A DNA stretch of 64,000 nt from Streptosporangium saharense (GTDB lineage: Bacteria > Actinomycetota > Actinomycetes > Streptosporangiales > Streptosporangiaceae). The position numbers and the translations under genes are program-made. Shown here in pieces: positions 25,157 to 33,774 of the stretch. The stretch lies in NCBI RefSeq assembly GCF_014203715.1, contig NZ_JACHJP010000011.1:124001-188000 (forward strand), in the 5' to 3' direction. The notes below the pieces were generated by a model. It saw nothing but the letters and a program-made list of their open reading frames with translations, searched no databases and was not told the origin of the DNA. The stretch's first letter is position 1. Each line of letters begins with the position of its first letter.

Positions 25157-25798
25157 ATGACCCTGCGCGTGGTGATCGCCGACGACGAGGACCTGACCCG
25201 TACGGGACTGCGGGTCATCATCGACTCCGAACCCGGGCTCACCGTGGTCGGCGAGGCGGTCAACGGCGCGCGGACCCTGGCCGTGACGTGCGAACTGCGC
25301 CCCGACGTGGTGCTGATGGACGTGCGGATGCCCGCCTTCGACGGCCTCCAGGCCATCCGGCACCTGCTCTCCCTGCCCGAACCGCCCAAGGTCGTCGTGA
25401 TCACCACCTTCGGCAACGACGACCTCGTCTACGAGGCGCTGCGGGCCGGAGCGAGCGGCTTCCTGCTCAGGCGGACCCGCCCCGACGAGCTCGTCCAGGC
25501 GATCAGGACCGTGGCAGCCGGGGAATGCCTGCTCTTCCCCTCGGCCGTGCGCACCCTCGCCGCCCTGCACGGCGACGGCAGGACCGTCCCCGGCATCGGC
25601 AGGCTCACCACCCGCGAGGGCGACGTGCTGCGCCTGATGGCCCGCGGCCTGTCGAACGACGAGATCGCCACGGAGCTGGCCGTCGCCATGGACACGGTCA
25701 GGACACACGTCAGCGACGTGCTGACCAAACTCGACGCCCGCGAACGCCCCCAGGCCGTCATCGCCGCCTACGAGTCCGGCTTCGTCTCCCCCCGCTGA
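25157..25798 (+). CDS. NarL/FixJ-family response regulator, orphan
   Basis: This 213-residue two-domain regulator has a receiver domain with the acidic pocket ADDED (8-12), phosphoacceptor Asp55 (VLMDVRMP) and Thr83/Thr84. A C-terminal LuxR-type HTH follows: LTTREGDVLRLMARGLSNDEIATEL, then TVRTHVSDVLTKL. The receiver's usual Lys in the GFLLK motif is Arg105 here (GFLLRR), a substitution at a residue needed for the phosphorylation switch. No histidine kinase is adjacent. Activation may therefore be atypical (inference). Confidence 0.92.
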   Translation: MTLRVVIADDEDLTRTGLRVIIDSEPGLTVVGEAVNGARTLAVTCELRPDVVLMDVRMPAFDGLQAIRHLLSLPEPPKVVVITTFGNDDLVYEALRAGASGFLLRRTRPDELVQAIRTVAAGECLLFPSAVRTLAALHGDGRTVPGIGRLTTREGDVLRLMARGLSNDEIATELAVAMDTVRTHVSDVLTKLDARERPQAVIAAYESGFVSPR

Positions 25799-25819
25799 CA
25801 GCTCTCGGGGACAGGCGCC

Positions 25820-26584
25820 TCAGATAGGGGAGCCGTCGTCCTCGTCGCCCTCCCCAGGGCCCGGCCTGCCGCTGCCGCTCTCCGAGGGGGACGGCGAGGG
25901 GGTCGGCTGCCCCGGCTCCGTCGTCGCAGGCACCGGCGGCGGGGTCGGCACGAACGTCGTCTGCGGGCGCGGCCTCGGCGGCGGCGCCCCCTCCTCCTGC
26001 CTGCGGAACAGCACCAGCAGCATCACGGCGAGCAGCACCAGCAACACGCCGAGCGCCACCGCGGCGAAGATCACCGAGTGGCGGGTCTCGACGGGCGGCG
26101 GCGCGCCGACCGGCGGCGCGGGCAGCGCGGGCGAACGGTCGCTCACCCAGTGCGGCGCGAAGTCGGGACCGTGCCGCTCACCGATCAGCGTGCCGCGCAC
26201 CAGCACCGGTTCCAGGAAGCGCTCCGCCCCCGCCCTGCCCGGCTCGTACGGCGTCGCCACCCACGGCGCGCCTCCGCCGTCCATCGCCAGCACCTGGGGC
26301 ATCGTGTCCGCGACAGCCGTACGGCCACGTGCCGCCCTGACCATCCAGCCCCGCATCCCGGAACGGCTCGCCGCGGCCTCGCGGATGCCGGTGACGAAGC
26401 GGTCGCGGGCGGCGGGATCGTGCGCGGCGCCCTTGGTGAGCACCGCGACCGACACCTGCCTGCCCTCGGGGCCCTGACCGAGGTAGACCAGCCCCGCGGG
26501 ACCGACCCTCAGCCGCGCCCGCAGCACGAAGGGCCCCAGGTGGGGCGGGTCACCGTACTGAAGCGGACTGGCCACGCCTGCCAT
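25820..26584 (-). CDS. Membrane protein with degenerate kinase N-lobe
   Basis: The 254-residue protein begins like an actinomycete Ser/Thr kinase: PLQYGDPPHLGPFVLRARLRVGPAGLVYLGQGPEGRQVSVAVL. The glycine loop is altered, the VAVK lysine is missing (SVAVLTK), and there is no HRD or DFG region, so it cannot be an active kinase. The middle (about 50-155) has no recognised motif. One TM helix (VIFAAVALGVLLVLLAVMLLV, near 180) is followed by a Pro/Ser/Gly-rich tail with an acidic end. It is divergent from the MoxR operon. It may be a scaffold or sensor derived from a kinase gene. Confidence 0.75.
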   Translation of the reverse strand: MAGVASPLQYGDPPHLGPFVLRARLRVGPAGLVYLGQGPEGRQVSVAVLTKGAAHDPAARDRFVTGIREAAASRSGMRGWMVRAARGRTAVADTMPQVLAMDGGGAPWVATPYEPGRAGAERFLEPVLVRGTLIGERHGPDFAPHWVSDRSPALPAPPVGAPPPVETRHSVIFAAVALGVLLVLLAVMLLVLFRRQEEGAPPPRPRPQTTFVPTPPPVPATTEPGQPTPSPSPSESGSGRPGPGEGDEDDGSPI

Positions 26585-26690
26585 GAAAGCACACGACGCC
26601 GACCCCATCCCCGCACCGTTGTGGGTAGGAACAGGAAATGGGCACCCGACCAGCCGTGCGACCCGGCACTTCATTTGGTGGAATGTCAAC

Positions 26691-27691
<1,001 letters not shown>

Positions 27692-27695
<4 letters not shown>

Positions 27696-28651
27696 CGGGC
27701 GTCACCGGCGCCTCCGAGCGGGCGCTGCGGCGGCTCGAACTGACCATCGTCAGGCGCCTCGACGGCCTGCTGCACGGCTCCTACCAGGGGTTGCTGCCGG
27801 GGCCCGGCAGCGAGTTCGGCGACAGCAGGGTCTACGTCCCCGGCGAGGACGACATCCGCAGGATGGACTGGGCGGTGACGGCCCGCACGACCGTCCCGCA
27901 CGTGCGTGACCTGGTCGCCGACCGGGAGCTGGAGACCTGGGTGCTGGCCGACCTGTCTCCGAGCATGGACTTCGGCACGGCCACCATGGAGAAGAGGGAC
28001 CTGGTGGTCGCCGCGGTCGGCGCGATCGGCTTCCTGACCAGCCGGATCGGCAACCGGTTCGGCGCCTACGTGCTGCACGACGAGTACGTCCACCGGATGC
28101 CCGCCAGGGGCGGCAGACCCGCCCTGTACGGCCTGCTGAACTCCCTGGCCCAGGCCCCGAGAGGCCGTCCCGTCGCGGACGCCCCTGACCTTGCCGAGGC
28201 GATCGAGGTGCTGGCCTCCGCGCGGCGGCGGCGCGGCCTGCGGGTTGTCGTCTCCGACTTCCTGGACGCCGAACCGGTCCTCGGCCCCGGTGCCGAACCG
28301 TCCTGGGAGAGGCCGCTGCGGCGCCTGGCCGCCCGGCACCAGGTGCTGGCCGTCGAGGTGATCGACCCGCGCGAGCTCGAACTCCCGCCGGTTGGCCTGG
28401 TCACCCTGACCGACCCCGAGACGGGCCGCGACCGCAGGATCCGCCTGACCCCCAGGGTCCGCACGGCCTACGCGCGGGCCGCGGCGGCGCAGCGGGAGGC
28501 TACCGCGACGGCGCTGCGCCGCTGCGGCGTCGGGCACCTGGTGCTGCGCACCGACCGCGACTGGGTGGCGGACGTGGCGCGCTTCGTCCTGCGGCAGCGG
28601 CGCACGGCCCACCTGGCGCACCGGTCCCTCGTTCCCGGAGCGGCCAGATGA
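27692..28651 (+). CDS. DUF58 domain protein
   Basis: This 319-residue protein is the DUF58 partner of MoxR. It has the signature GSEFGDSRVYVPGEDDIRRMDWAVTART near 38-65 and a VWA-like region with WVLADLSPSMDFGT near 88-101 that supplies a DxSxS metal site. The GTG start overlaps the moxR stop by GTGA, so translation is coupled. DUF58 proteins are thought to act with MoxR and membrane VWA proteins in protein complex maturation; the client here is unknown. Confidence 0.9.
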
Positions 28652-29595
28652 CCTTCCTCTCACCGGCGTGGCTGTGGCTGTTCGCGCTGCTCGCGCTGCT
28701 CGTCGCGGGCTACGTCGTCGCCCAGTTCGCCCGGCGGCGCTACGCGGTGCGCTTCACCAACCTGCCGCTGCTGACGCTGGTCGCCCCCTCGGGGCCCGAC
28801 TGGCGCAGGCACCTGGCGCCGCTGCTGTTCCTGCTGATGATGAGCCTGCTGGTCCTCGGCGCCGCCCGGCCCGCCGACTCCGTGCGGGTCCCGCGCGACC
28901 GGGCGACGATCATCATCGCGATGGACGTCTCGCTGTCGATGGAGGCCGCCGACGTCCCGCCGAGCAGGCTGAGCGCCGCCAAGGAGGCGGCCCAGCGCTT
29001 CGTCAGGGACCTGCCTGAGCGCTTCAACGTCGGCGTCGTCGCCTTCGCCCGCTCGGCCTCGGTCGTGGTCTCCCCCACCACCGACCACCAGGCCGTCGTC
29101 ACCTCCGTCGGCAACCTGACCACCAGGGCCGGCACCGCCATCGGCGAGGCGGTCTTCAGCTCGATCGACTCGCTGCGCTCCTTCGACCAGCAGGCCGTCA
29201 CCGACCCGCCGCCCGCGGCGATCGTGCTGCTGTCCGACGGCGACAACACCTCGGGCCGTTCGGTCACCGACGCCATCGACGCCGCGATGAACGCCCGCGT
29301 GCCGGTCTCGACCATCGCCTACGGCACCCAGGAGGGCACCGTCTCGATCGACGGCCGCGACGTGAACGTGCCGGTCAACAAGACCACCCTGCAGACCCTG
29401 TCCGAGGGAACCTCGGGGCGGGCCTACGAGGCGGAGTCGGGCAGCCAGCTCCGGGAGGTCTACGAGCAGATCGGCACCTCGCTGGGCTACCGTACGGTCA
29501 ACCAGGAGATCAGCCAGTGGTTCGTGGTCGCGGCGATCGTGACCGGGCTGCTGGTCGCCGTGACGGCGGGGCTGCTGGGATCACGGCTGCCCTGA
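28648..29595 (+). CDS. Membrane-anchored VWA domain protein (BatA-like)
   Basis: This 315-residue protein has two N-terminal TM helices (about 5-25 and 57-74), a von Willebrand A domain with the MIDAS motif IIIAMDVSLSME near 90-101 and VLLSDGDNTSGR near 192, and a C-terminal TM helix (WFVVAAIVTGLLVAVTAGLL). This is the BatA/Aerotolerance layout. The ATG overlaps the DUF58 stop (ATGA). The VWA domain would face outside, while its MoxR partner is cytoplasmic, as in related operons. Confidence 0.92.
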   Translation: MTFLSPAWLWLFALLALLVAGYVVAQFARRRYAVRFTNLPLLTLVAPSGPDWRRHLAPLLFLLMMSLLVLGAARPADSVRVPRDRATIIIAMDVSLSMEAADVPPSRLSAAKEAAQRFVRDLPERFNVGVVAFARSASVVVSPTTDHQAVVTSVGNLTTRAGTAIGEAVFSSIDSLRSFDQQAVTDPPPAAIVLLSDGDNTSGRSVTDAIDAAMNARVPVSTIAYGTQEGTVSIDGRDVNVPVNKTTLQTLSEGTSGRAYEAESGSQLREVYEQIGTSLGYRTVNQEISQWFVVAAIVTGLLVAVTAGLLGSRLP

Positions 29596-29613
29596 CCCGG
29601 TCCCGGCCGTTGG

Positions 29614-29619
29614 TAACGT
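29614..29619 (+). promoter_or_regulatory. -10 box TAACGT, leaderless type
   Basis: TAACGT ends 8 nt before the GTG at 29628 and lies 18 nt after the VWA stop, with no Shine-Dalgarno sequence between. Confidence 0.45.
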
Positions 29620-29627
29620 TCTACGAC

Positions 29628-30239
29628 GTGGCCCACTACTTCGAGGAGCGTCCCCAGACCGCCAGCCGTCCAGGCTCGGTCACGCTCGTGCTCCCCGACC
29701 TGCACCTGAGACTTGAGACCGACAGCGGGGTCTTCTCCCCCGAGCGGATCGACCAGGGAACCCGCATCCTGCTGGAGAGCGTCCCGGCCCCGCCCGCGAT
29801 GGGCGACCTGCTCGACCTGGGCTGCGGCTACGGGCCGATCGCGCTGACGATGGCCTCGCGTGCCCCCGGGGCGACGGTGTGGGCCGTCGACGTCAACCGC
29901 AGGTCGGTCGAGCTGTGCGCGAGGAACGCCCAGGCCGCCGCCCTTGACAAAGTAAGGTCGGTGCACGTCGACGAGGTTCCGCCCGAGGTGCGCTTCTCCG
30001 CGATCTGGTCGAACCCGGCGATCCGTATCGGCAAGACCGCGATGCACGAGATGCTGGCCCGCTGGCTGTCCCGGCTCACCCCGGACGGCCAGGCCCACCT
30101 GGTCGTCCAGAAGCACCTGGGCTCCGACTCCCTGCAGCGGTGGCTGAACGAGCAGGGCTGGCCGACCGAGCGCGCGGTCTCCCGCTCCTCCTACCGGGTC
30201 CTGCGGGTCGGCGCCCGCCCTGCCGACCGGGAGCGGTGA
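29628..30239 (+). CDS. RsmC-like class I methyltransferase
   Basis: This 203-residue protein is of the small methyltransferase (MTS) domain family to which 16S rRNA guanine-N2 methyltransferase RsmC belongs. Visible motifs are DLLDLGCGYGPIALTMASRAP near 63-83 (SAM binding), VWAVDVNRRSVELCARNA, and the catalytic SNPAIRIGK near 128. The usual motif in RsmC is NPPFH; the change to NPAIR is common in actinobacterial members. The start is taken as GTG 29628, with TTG 29610 as an alternative, because of the leaderless-type promoter. The substrate is probably rRNA. Confidence 0.85.
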   Translation: MAHYFEERPQTASRPGSVTLVLPDLHLRLETDSGVFSPERIDQGTRILLESVPAPPAMGDLLDLGCGYGPIALTMASRAPGATVWAVDVNRRSVELCARNAQAAALDKVRSVHVDEVPPEVRFSAIWSNPAIRIGKTAMHEMLARWLSRLTPDGQAHLVVQKHLGSDSLQRWLNEQGWPTERAVSRSSYRVLRVGARPADRER

Positions 30240-30249
30240 GCGGCCCCCG

Positions 30250-30315
30250 ATGAGCGAGACGGTGGGCGAGACGAAGAACGAGAACGGACGACGAGGAACG
30301 GTGAACGACCGATGA
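30250..30315 (+). other. Candidate 21-codon upstream ORF coupled to the SpoU gene
   Basis: ATG at 30250 opens a 21-residue frame (MSETVGETKNENGRRG and five more) whose TGA overlaps the ATG of the next gene (ATGA). The downstream start has only a weak ribosome binding site, so coupling is possible. The purine-rich, repetitive sequence may equally be chance. Confidence 0.25.
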
Positions 30316-30878
30316 CCGCCAACCCGCGCAGGCAACTGCGGCCGACCGACGTCAAGCGGCTCAACCGCACCTGGCGCAGGAACACCGAGGGGCGCCTGGC
30401 GCTGATCGTGGAGTCGGTGACGGGCCCGTTCAACATCGGCTCCATCTTCCGTACGGCCGCCGCCTTCGGGGTCGACCGCGTCTGGCTGGCGGGCAACGCC
30501 ACTCCCCCGACCAACCCGAAGGCGCAGAAGACCGCGCTCGGCACCGACCGCCTGGTCGCCTGGGAGGAGCCGGTCCCGGTGGCCGAGGCGGTGCGGGCGG
30601 CCAGGGCCGACGGGTTCACCGTGGTCGCGATCGAGCTGACCGGCGACGCCGTACCGCTGCACGAGGCCAAGCTGGACGGCGACGTGTGCCTGGTGGTCGG
30701 CGGGGAGGACCACGGCTGCTCCCCCGCGCTGCTGGAGGCCGCAGACGCCGTCTGCTACATCCCGCAGGTGGGCCGGGTCGGCTCGCTCAACGTGGCGGTC
30801 GCCACCGCGATCGCGGTCGCCGAGGTGCGCCGCAGGGAGTGGGCGGGCCGCCCCGCGCCGGAGTCCCCGGCCTCCTGA
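30312..30878 (+). CDS. SpoU/TrmH-family RNA methyltransferase
   Basis: This 188-residue SPOUT methyltransferase shows the family motifs in order: LIVESVTGPFNIGSIFRTAAAFGVDRVWL (motif 1), LVVGGEDHGCSPALLEAAD (motif 2) and IPQVGRVGSLNVAVATAIAVAE (motif 3), which form the trefoil knot that binds SAM. It is expected to 2'-O-methylate tRNA or rRNA, in the TrmH/TrmL group. It follows the RsmC-like gene, so the pair may be RNA-modification neighbours. Confidence 0.92.
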   Translation: MTANPRRQLRPTDVKRLNRTWRRNTEGRLALIVESVTGPFNIGSIFRTAAAFGVDRVWLAGNATPPTNPKAQKTALGTDRLVAWEEPVPVAEAVRAARADGFTVVAIELTGDAVPLHEAKLDGDVCLVVGGEDHGCSPALLEAADAVCYIPQVGRVGSLNVAVATAIAVAEVRRREWAGRPAPESPAS

Positions 30879-30938
30879 GAGCGGGGCTGGCACCCGAACG
30901 TTCATCTTCCGGCGATGACGGGCCGTGCCCGCACCGGG

Positions 30939-30944
30939 CATACT
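30939..30944 (+). promoter_or_regulatory. -10 box CATACT, leaderless type
   Basis: CATACT ends 7 nt before the GTG at 30952, and no ribosome binding site is present. Confidence 0.4.
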
Positions 30945-30951
30945 CCTGCAC

Positions 30952-31746
30952 GTGCAGCGCCGTTACGCCTTCCTCGACCATCCCGGCCCGCTCGCCTTCG
31001 CCCACCGGGGCGGGGCGGCGGAGGGCCGGGAGAACACCCACGCCGCGTTCGCCCGCGCCGTCGAGCTCGGATACACCTATCTGGAGACCGACGCGCACGC
31101 CACCTCGGACGGGGTGCTGCTGGCCTTCCACGACCACACCCTCGACCGGGTGACCGACCGGCGCGGCCGGATCGCGGAGCTGCCCTACCGGCTGGTACGG
31201 CAGGCGCGCATCGACGGCGTTGACGAGATCCCCCTCATGGACGACCTGCTGGGCTCCTGGCCGGAGGCGCGTTTCAACATCGACGTCAAGGAGGCCTCGG
31301 CCATCGCCCCGCTGGCCGAGGCGATCAGGCGGACCAACTCCTACGACAGGGTCTGCCTGACGTCCTTCTCCGACGAGCGGCTCGTCCGCGCCCGTGCCGC
31401 CGTCGGCAGGCCGGTCTGCTCCTCCCTCGGCCCGCGCGGGGTCGCGGCCCTGCGCGCCGCGGCGAGCACCTCGGGCTACGGCCGGCTGCTGGCCCGCCTG
31501 GCGCGGGCGGGGGTGCCTTGCGCGCAGGTCCCGCTGGGCTTCCGCGGGCTGCGCGTCACCACGCCCGCGCTGGTGCGCACCGCGCACGCCCTCGGCATGC
31601 AGATCCACGTGTGGACCGTCAACGACCCCCGGGAGATGGAGCGCCTGCTCGACCTGGGGGTCGACGGCGTGATGACCGACAACATCTCCGGCCTGCGCGG
31701 GGTGCTCCAGGCCCGCGGACAGTGGCACCCCGGCGCGGCCGCCTGA
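30952..31746 (+). CDS. Glycerophosphodiester phosphodiesterase
   Basis: This 264-residue GDPD hydrolyses glycerophosphodiesters to glycerol-3-phosphate and an alcohol. The TIM barrel shows the catalytic start LAFAHRGGAAEGRENTHAAFARAVELGY, the metal ligands in LETDAHATSDGVLLAFHDHTLDR, and the late motifs FNIDVKEA and MQIHVWTVND. GTG 30952 is taken as the start because the barrel begins shortly after and a -10 box precedes it. There is no signal peptide, so the enzyme is cytoplasmic and probably handles lipid-derived head groups. Confidence 0.93.
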   Translation: MQRRYAFLDHPGPLAFAHRGGAAEGRENTHAAFARAVELGYTYLETDAHATSDGVLLAFHDHTLDRVTDRRGRIAELPYRLVRQARIDGVDEIPLMDDLLGSWPEARFNIDVKEASAIAPLAEAIRRTNSYDRVCLTSFSDERLVRARAAVGRPVCSSLGPRGVAALRAAASTSGYGRLLARLARAGVPCAQVPLGFRGLRVTTPALVRTAHALGMQIHVWTVNDPREMERLLDLGVDGVMTDNISGLRGVLQARGQWHPGAAA

Positions 31747-31801
31747 CCGTCCCCGTCCCCTCCCCCCGTCTCCCCGTGACCCCCGTGAGCAAAGGACGCC
31801 C

Positions 31802-33154
31802 ATGACCGCAGAACAGGCAGTCGGGGAATCCCCCGCCTCCCGCCGCAGGCAGCAGCGCGGCTGGTACTTCTACGACTGGGCGAACTCCGCCTTCAACTCC
31901 ACCGTGCTGACCGTCTTCCTCGGCCCCTACCTGACGACGATCGCCGAGAACGCCGCCGGGGGCAGGCCGTACGTCCAGGTGCTCTGGTTCGACGTGCGGC
32001 CCAGCGCCTACTACTCCTTCGTGGTCGGGGCGGCGGCCGTGCTGCAGATCGTCCTGATGCCCGTCGCCGGGGCCCTGGCCGACCACACCGGGCGTAAGAA
32101 GGAGCTGATGGGGCTGTTCGCCTACATCGGCGCCGGGGCCACGGTCTGCATGTGGTTCGTCTCCGACGGGAGATACCTGCTGGGCGGGGTGCTGTTCATC
32201 GTGGCCAGCGTGGGGTTCTCGACGGCGTTCGTCATCTACAACTCGTTCCTGCCGGAGATCTCGACCCCCGACGAGCGTGACCGGGTCTCGGCGCTCGGCT
32301 GGGGTTTCGGCTATCTCGGCGGCGGCCTGCTGCTGGCCCTCAACCTCGCCCTCTTCCTGGGGCACGAGTCCCTCGGCGTCTCCGAGGCCGACGCCGTGCG
32401 CATCTGCCTGGCTTCGGCGGGCCTGTGGTGGGCGGGGTTCACGGTCATCCCGATGCTGCGGCTGCGCAACCTGCACGCGGCGGCCGGGACGCCCACCATG
32501 GGCTCGGCCGTCACGGGGAGCTTCAGGCAGCTCGGCCGTACCATCGCGGGGCTGCGCAACTATCCGCTGACGCTGGCCTTCCTGGTGGCCTACCTGGTCT
32601 ACAACGACGGCGTGCAGACCGTGATCTCCTTCTCGGCGACCTACGCCGACAAGGAGCTGGGGCTGGGCCAGACCACGCGGATCGCGGCGATCCTGATGGT
32701 GCAGTTCGTGGCCTTCGGCGGCGCGCTGCTGCTGGGCAGGCTGGCGGCCTCCTACGGGGCCAAACGGGTCGTGATGAGCGCGCTGGTCGCCTGGATGGCC
32801 GTGGTCGGCGTGGCCTACTTCCTGCCGAGGGGGTCGGCGCTGCCGTTCTTCGCGCTGGCCTTCGCCATCGCGATCGTGATGGGCGGAACACAGGCGCTGT
32901 CGCGTTCGTTGTTCTCCCACGTGATCCCGTCGGGCAAGGAGGCGGAGTACTACAGCCTCTACGAGATCAGCGACAAGGGTTCGACGTTCCTTGGATCCTT
33001 CGCCCTCGGCCTGGCGCTTCAACTGACCGACAGCTACCGGCTCGGTGTGCTGTCGCTGCTGGTGTTCTTCCTGGTCGGCCTGGTCATCCTGGGGGCCGTC
33101 AACCTGCCGAAGGCGATCAGGGCCGCGGGCAACCCGGTTCCCGAGCGCATCTGA
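31802..33154 (+). CDS. UMF1-family MFS transporter (Atg22-like)
   Basis: This 450-residue, 12-TM transporter of the UMF1 family has the start WYFYDWANSAFNSTVLTVFLGPYLT, which is the family hallmark shared with fungal Atg22, and a mid-protein VAYLVYNDGVQTVISFSATYA motif. Atg22 exports amino acids from the vacuole; bacterial substrates are not established. The ATG has an AAAGGACG ribosome binding site. It lies between the glycerophosphodiesterase and the rbpA promoter. Confidence 0.92.
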   Translation: MTAEQAVGESPASRRRQQRGWYFYDWANSAFNSTVLTVFLGPYLTTIAENAAGGRPYVQVLWFDVRPSAYYSFVVGAAAVLQIVLMPVAGALADHTGRKKELMGLFAYIGAGATVCMWFVSDGRYLLGGVLFIVASVGFSTAFVIYNSFLPEISTPDERDRVSALGWGFGYLGGGLLLALNLALFLGHESLGVSEADAVRICLASAGLWWAGFTVIPMLRLRNLHAAAGTPTMGSAVTGSFRQLGRTIAGLRNYPLTLAFLVAYLVYNDGVQTVISFSATYADKELGLGQTTRIAAILMVQFVAFGGALLLGRLAASYGAKRVVMSALVAWMAVVGVAYFLPRGSALPFFALAFAIAIVMGGTQALSRSLFSHVIPSGKEAEYYSLYEISDKGSTFLGSFALGLALQLTDSYRLGVLSLLVFFLVGLVILGAVNLPKAIRAAGNPVPERI

Positions 33155-33211
33155 GCGTCCGGGGAACGGCTCTCGCCGCAGACCGGGTCAAGAACGCGCG
33201 ATTGGATCACC

Positions 33212-33235
33212 CCGTGTGTGGGAATCCACACACGG
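33212..33235. repeat. Perfect 10-bp dyad around the rbpA -35 region
   Basis: CCGTGTGTGG (33212-33221), spacer GAAT, and CCACACACGG (33226-33235) form a perfect inverted repeat that overlaps the sigma-R -35 hexamer. It could be an operator or an RNA hairpin ending upstream readthrough. Confidence 0.6.
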
Positions 33236-33247
33236 TATCAAGCGTTG
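33220..33247 (+). promoter_or_regulatory. Sigma-R-type promoter GGGAAT-N18-GTTG for rbpA
   Basis: GGGAAT (33220-33225) and GTTG (33244-33247) are separated by 18 nt, matching the thiol-stress sigma-R consensus known from Streptomyces coelicolor, where rbpA is a sigma-R target. The leader to rbpA is about 45 nt. Confidence 0.8.
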
Positions 33248-33300
33248 TACGCCGTGGGAGACGAACCCCTCACGACGGGGCCCTCAGGAGGCATTGAGAC

Positions 33301-33645
33301 ATGGGCGAGCGTGCGCTACGCGGCACCCGACTCGGGGCGACCAGCTACGAGAACGACCGCAACACCGATCTGGCTCCGCGCCAGGAGGTGTCCTACACCT
33401 GCCCGAAGGGCCATCGATTCGACGTTCCCCTCGCCGCCGAGGCGGAGATCCCGGCGACCTGGGAGTGCCGGATGTGTGGTGCGACGGCGCTGCGGGTGGA
33501 CGGTGAGCTACCGGAGGCGAAGAAGGTCAAGCCTCCGCGGACCCACTGGGACATGCTGCTTGAGCGCCGCACCATCGAGGACCTTGAGGAGGTCCTCAAC
33601 GAGCGGCTGGCGATCCTGCGCGCCCAGCGCCGCAAGAGCGCCTGA
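33301..33645 (+). CDS. rbpA: RNA polymerase-binding protein RbpA
   Basis: This 114-residue actinobacterial RNA polymerase accessory protein stabilises the sigma-A/holoenzyme open complex. It has the N-terminal tail (RGTRLGATSYENDRN), a zinc-ribbon core with YTCPKGHRF and WECRMCG, the basic linker EAKKVKPPRTHWDMLLERR, and the sigma-interaction helix TIEDLEEVLNERLAIL. A strong AGGAGGCATTGAGAC ribosome binding site precedes ATG 33301. It is driven by a sigma-R-type promoter and ends in a hairpin, so it is monocistronic. The Cys/His zinc site may link it to thiol-stress control. Confidence 0.96.
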   Translation: MGERALRGTRLGATSYENDRNTDLAPRQEVSYTCPKGHRFDVPLAAEAEIPATWECRMCGATALRVDGELPEAKKVKPPRTHWDMLLERRTIEDLEEVLNERLAILRAQRRKSA

Positions 33646-33661
33646 CCAGGGTCACACCCTT

Positions 33662-33689
33662 CCCCGGTTCCTCTCACGTGGAGCCGGGG
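33662..33689 (+). terminator. Hairpin terminator after rbpA
   Basis: The arms CCCCGGTTC (33662-33670) and GAGCCGGGG (33681-33689) pair over 9 bp with one G-U and a 10-nt loop, 16 nt beyond the stop. Confidence 0.6.
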
Positions 33690-33762
33690 ATCGGCCTCTC
33701 CGTCTCCCCTCTCTCACCTTTCTCGTCTCCGCACGCCGTGTCCGGCACCGCCTGCCCGCGCC

Positions 33763-33768
33763 GATACT
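33763..33768 (+). promoter_or_regulatory. -10 box GATACT, leaderless type
   Basis: GATACT ends 6 nt before the LysR GTG at 33775, and no ribosome binding site is seen. Confidence 0.4.
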
Positions 33769-33774
33769 GAAGAC

